Shown here: positions 62,048-64,000 of the stretch, piece after piece | How positions within the stretch are numbered: position 1 is the first letter of the stretch | How the letters are laid out: each line of letters starts with the position of its first letter | Source: Castellaniella sp. MT123 | Lineage (GTDB): Bacteria; Pseudomonadota; Gammaproteobacteria; Burkholderiales; Burkholderiaceae_B | Direction: 5' to 3' | Assembly: GCF_039614765.1 (NCBI RefSeq) | Contig: NZ_CP154879.1 | Location: 2,108,001-2,172,000 of the forward strand | Length of the DNA: 64,000 nt | Notes under the pieces: generated by a model | Databases searched by the model: none | Told to the model about the DNA's origin: nothing | The model's input: the letters and a program-made list of their open reading frames with translations, nothing else | Position numbers and translations under genes: made by a program

Positions 62048-63310
62048 TCAGCCCGACCGGCCGCCCAGCAGCGCCTCGGCGAATTCCGCGGCCACGAAGG
62101 GCTGCAGATCCTGCATGGCTTCGCCGACGCCGATCCAGTACACCGGCACCGGGCGCACCCCCTGGCTGCCCGCCGCGACAGCCGCCAGGGTGCCGCCCTT
62201 GGCCGTGCCGTCCAGCTTGGTGACGATCAACCCCGTCAGGCCCAGCGCCGCATCGAACGCCCGGATCTGCGCCAGCGCATTCTGGCCGGTATTGCCGTCC
62301 ACCACCAGCAGGACTTCGTGCGGAGCGCTGGCGTCGGCCTTGCCGATGACGCGTTTGATCTTCTTCAGTTCTTCCATCAGATGCAGCTGCGTGGGCAGCC
62401 GGCCGGCCGTGTCGACCAGCACCACGTCGGCCGCGCGCGCACGGCCCGCGTTGACCGCGTCGAAGGCCACCGCTGCCGGATCGCCACCTTCCTGGGCGAT
62501 CACGGTGACGCCGTTACGCGCCCCCCAGGCCACCAGCTGTTCACGGGCCGCCGCGCGGAAGGTGTCACCCGCGGCCAGGAGCACAGTGGCCTGACGGGCC
62601 TGCAGAGCATGGGCCAGCTTGCCGATGGACGTGGTCTTGCCCGCGCCATTGACCCCGGCGATCATCACCACCATGGGGGCCGATTCCCCGACCACGAAGG
62701 GCTTTTCAAGCACTTTCAGGTGATCGGCCAGAATGTCCTGGAGGGCGGCGCGCACGGCCTCGGGTTGATCGATGCGCTGCTTGCGCACTCGGGCCCGCAA
62801 TTCGGCCAGCAGCTTGTCGGTGGCCTCGACACCGGCATCCGCCATGATCAGCGCGACTTCCAGTTCCTCGAACAGGGCTTCGTCGACCTTGACGCCGACG
62901 AACAGACTGCCCAGGTTCTGGCCCGTGCGCGACAACCCCTGTCGCAGACGCGTCAGCCAGGAGCTCTTGTTCTGAACCGGCGCATCCGCTGCGGAAGTCT
63001 GATCCAGGCGGACCAGTGGATCGCCCGAGGCATCCGGCCGATCCGACCAGGGGTCCGGCGGCTGCGAAATCCCCATTTCGGCAAGAGCCTGCGGCAATGG
63101 CTCGGCCTGGTGCGCAGCCAGCGCATCCGGTGGCAGTTCCGTCGGGGCCACCGGGGCGACCTCGGGCGCTGGCGCCTCGGACACGCGGGACGCCAGCGTT
63201 TCCGAGGGAAGTTCCGTGGGCGCGACAGGCGCGACTTCGGGCGCATCGGCCTGAACGATGGTCTCGTCGACCTGCGGCTGGGGTTTCTTGCGTTTAAAAA
63301 AACTGAACAT
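62048..63310 (-). CDS. ftsY: signal recognition particle receptor FtsY
   Basis: A 420-residue SRP GTPase. The short basic start MFSFFKRKKPQPQV and an acidic Pro/Ala-rich A domain (to about 115) are followed by the N and G domains. G1 is GVNGAGKTTSIGKLA, G3 DTAGR and G4 TKLDGTAKGG. The A domain contains the 11-residue phrase EVAPVAPTELP twice (about 26-36 and 49-59), a small internal duplication. It delivers ribosomes to the Sec translocon at the inner membrane. Divergent from rsmD. Confidence 0.96.
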   Translation of the reverse strand: MFSFFKRKKPQPQVDETIVQADAPEVAPVAPTELPSETLASRVSEAPAPEVAPVAPTELPPDALAAHQAEPLPQALAEMGISQPPDPWSDRPDASGDPLVRLDQTSAADAPVQNKSSWLTRLRQGLSRTGQNLGSLFVGVKVDEALFEELEVALIMADAGVEATDKLLAELRARVRKQRIDQPEAVRAALQDILADHLKVLEKPFVVGESAPMVVMIAGVNGAGKTTSIGKLAHALQARQATVLLAAGDTFRAAAREQLVAWGARNGVTVIAQEGGDPAAVAFDAVNAGRARAADVVLVDTAGRLPTQLHLMEELKKIKRVIGKADASAPHEVLLVVDGNTGQNALAQIRAFDAALGLTGLIVTKLDGTAKGGTLAAVAAGSQGVRPVPVYWIGVGEAMQDLQPFVAAEFAEALLGGRSG

Positions 63311-63372
63311 AGGCTTTACACTGAACGATCCGGCGATTGCCCGACAGCCGTGCCGATCATCACGGGCCGCGC

Positions 63373-64000
63373 ATGAAAAAACATCAGATTCGTATTGTAG
63401 GCGGTACGTACCGCCGCACCCCCATTTCGGTTCCCGATGGCGATCACCTGCGCCCGACCCCCGACCGCGTGCGTGAAACGCTGTTCAACTGGCTGGCCCA
63501 TTTCTGGGGCGGTTCGTTCGAAGGCCGGCGGGTGCTGGACCTGTTCGCGGGGACCGGCGCGCTGGGCTTCGAAGCCGCATCCCGGGGCGTGGCCCTGGCG
63601 CAGCTCGTCGAGCAGGCTCCCGGGGCTCTGGCCGGGCTACGTGCGGTGCAGACCCGTCTGAACGCGCCGGCGATCCGCATCCATGCCGGCGATGCTCTCG
63701 CCTACCTGCAAGGCCTGCCGGCCCCCGCATTCGATCTGGTGATGCTCGACCCGCCGTTTGGCAGCGACTGGCTGGCCCGGGTGCGTCCCCTGATCGGCCG
63801 TGCGCTGGTTCCGGGCGGGTTGTTGTATCTGGAATCCGACACGGCCTGCCACGAATGGCCAGCCGACTGGCTGCCCCTGCGCCAGGGTCGGGCCGGGCAG
63901 GTGCATTACGCGCTGATACAGTTTGCTGCAACGCAAAAAAATCGTAATAATGCCCGATCCGAGTCGGGCACCGACTCGTTCACGCTAACGGAGAGCGCAT
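63373..64000 (+). CDS. rsmD: 16S rRNA (guanine-966-N2)-methyltransferase RsmD (3' end not reached)
   Basis: The frame from ATG 63373 encodes MKKHQIRIVGGTYRRTPISV, then RPTPDRVRETLFNWLA, VLDLFAGTGALGFEAASRG (SAM site) and LVMLDPPFGSDWLARV, where DPPF is the N2-methyltransferase motif. The family length is about 185-195 residues, reached near base 63940, but the frame stays open to the end of the window (209 codons), so there is a C-terminal tail or a stop just beyond. The usual next gene is coaD, and its ATG may begin at 63999 after GGAG (63991-63994). Confidence 0.92.
   Translation, partial: MKKHQIRIVGGTYRRTPISVPDGDHLRPTPDRVRETLFNWLAHFWGGSFEGRRVLDLFAGTGALGFEAASRGVALAQLVEQAPGALAGLRAVQTRLNAPAIRIHAGDALAYLQGLPAPAFDLVMLDPPFGSDWLARVRPLIGRALVPGGLLYLESDTACHEWPADWLPLRQGRAGQVHYALIQFAATQKNRNNARSESGTDSFTLTESA

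Overview
The window is high-GC DNA that reads as a betaproteobacterial chromosome (Burkholderiales). Alcaligenaceae (Castellaniella / Bordetella / Achromobacter type) is the likeliest family, judging from the run ribBA-ribH-nusB-thiL-pgpA-cinA, the DctS/DctR-type regulators, the BMP and Pot-type transporters and a C-rich/G-rich Burkholderiales intergenic repeat. The genus is inferred. I saw no rRNA, tRNA or CRISPR array.

Layout, left to right. 1-6.7 kb: an alpha/beta hydrolase, a PCu(A)C copper chaperone, a PaaI-type thioesterase and a four-gene BMP-family (purine nucleoside type) ABC importer. 6.9-10.2 kb: a LeuE exporter and a CoA-transferase divergent from its LysR regulator. 10.2-12.7 kb: ahpC-ahpF, with a terminator between them and an OxyR-like palindrome upstream. 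12.8-19.95 kb: an Aer-like chemoreceptor, a DctS/DctR-type two-component pair divergent from a dicarboxylate-type MFS symporter, and a second MFS transporter. 20-21.4 kb: a decayed COG4705 gene, an ECF sigma factor and a CHRD protein. 21.5-27.4 kb: a spermidine/putrescine-type ABC operon with a cysteine hydrolase at its head and an M19-like protein that lacks zinc ligands at its tail. 27.7 kb: a second-type FtsH.

29.8-43.3 kb is a single-strand locus matching the Vi-antigen capsule genes tviB-tviD-tviE-vexA-vexB-vexC-vexD-vexE, followed by a periplasmic PL1 lyase (VexL-like). Three points depart from the classical system. No tviC epimerase is present. The VexC-position ATPase keeps its length and reading frame but has lost Walker A, the signature motif, Walker B and the H-loop. 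Its partner permease carries about 200 extra cytoplasmic residues. The locus is bordered by AT-rich DNA and a gutted CoA-transferase pseudogene.

46.3-52.6 kb is a block of three adjacent elements (2141, 3812 and 302 bp). Each is bounded by inverted TGTCGAA... ends with internal repeated motifs, as in IS21/Tn7-type transposons, and none contains a transposase gene. The largest has a 5-bp target duplication (ACAGC) and carries an HNH-like protein, a HEPN/Abi-like protein and a membrane protein, so it looks like a trans-mobilised defence cassette. The smallest has a 5-bp duplication (GCTGT) and ends 44 bp before the groES -35 box. The first carries two RibD-C/DHFR-like reductases.

52.6-64 kb is core genome: groESL with CIRCE, dgkA, pyrF, a diguanylate cyclase, the riboflavin/thiamine/phospholipid operon (cinA, pgpA, thiL, nusB, ribH, and a ribBA whose cyclohydrolase half lacks zinc cysteines), ftsY and rsmD, with a possible coaD start at the last bases.
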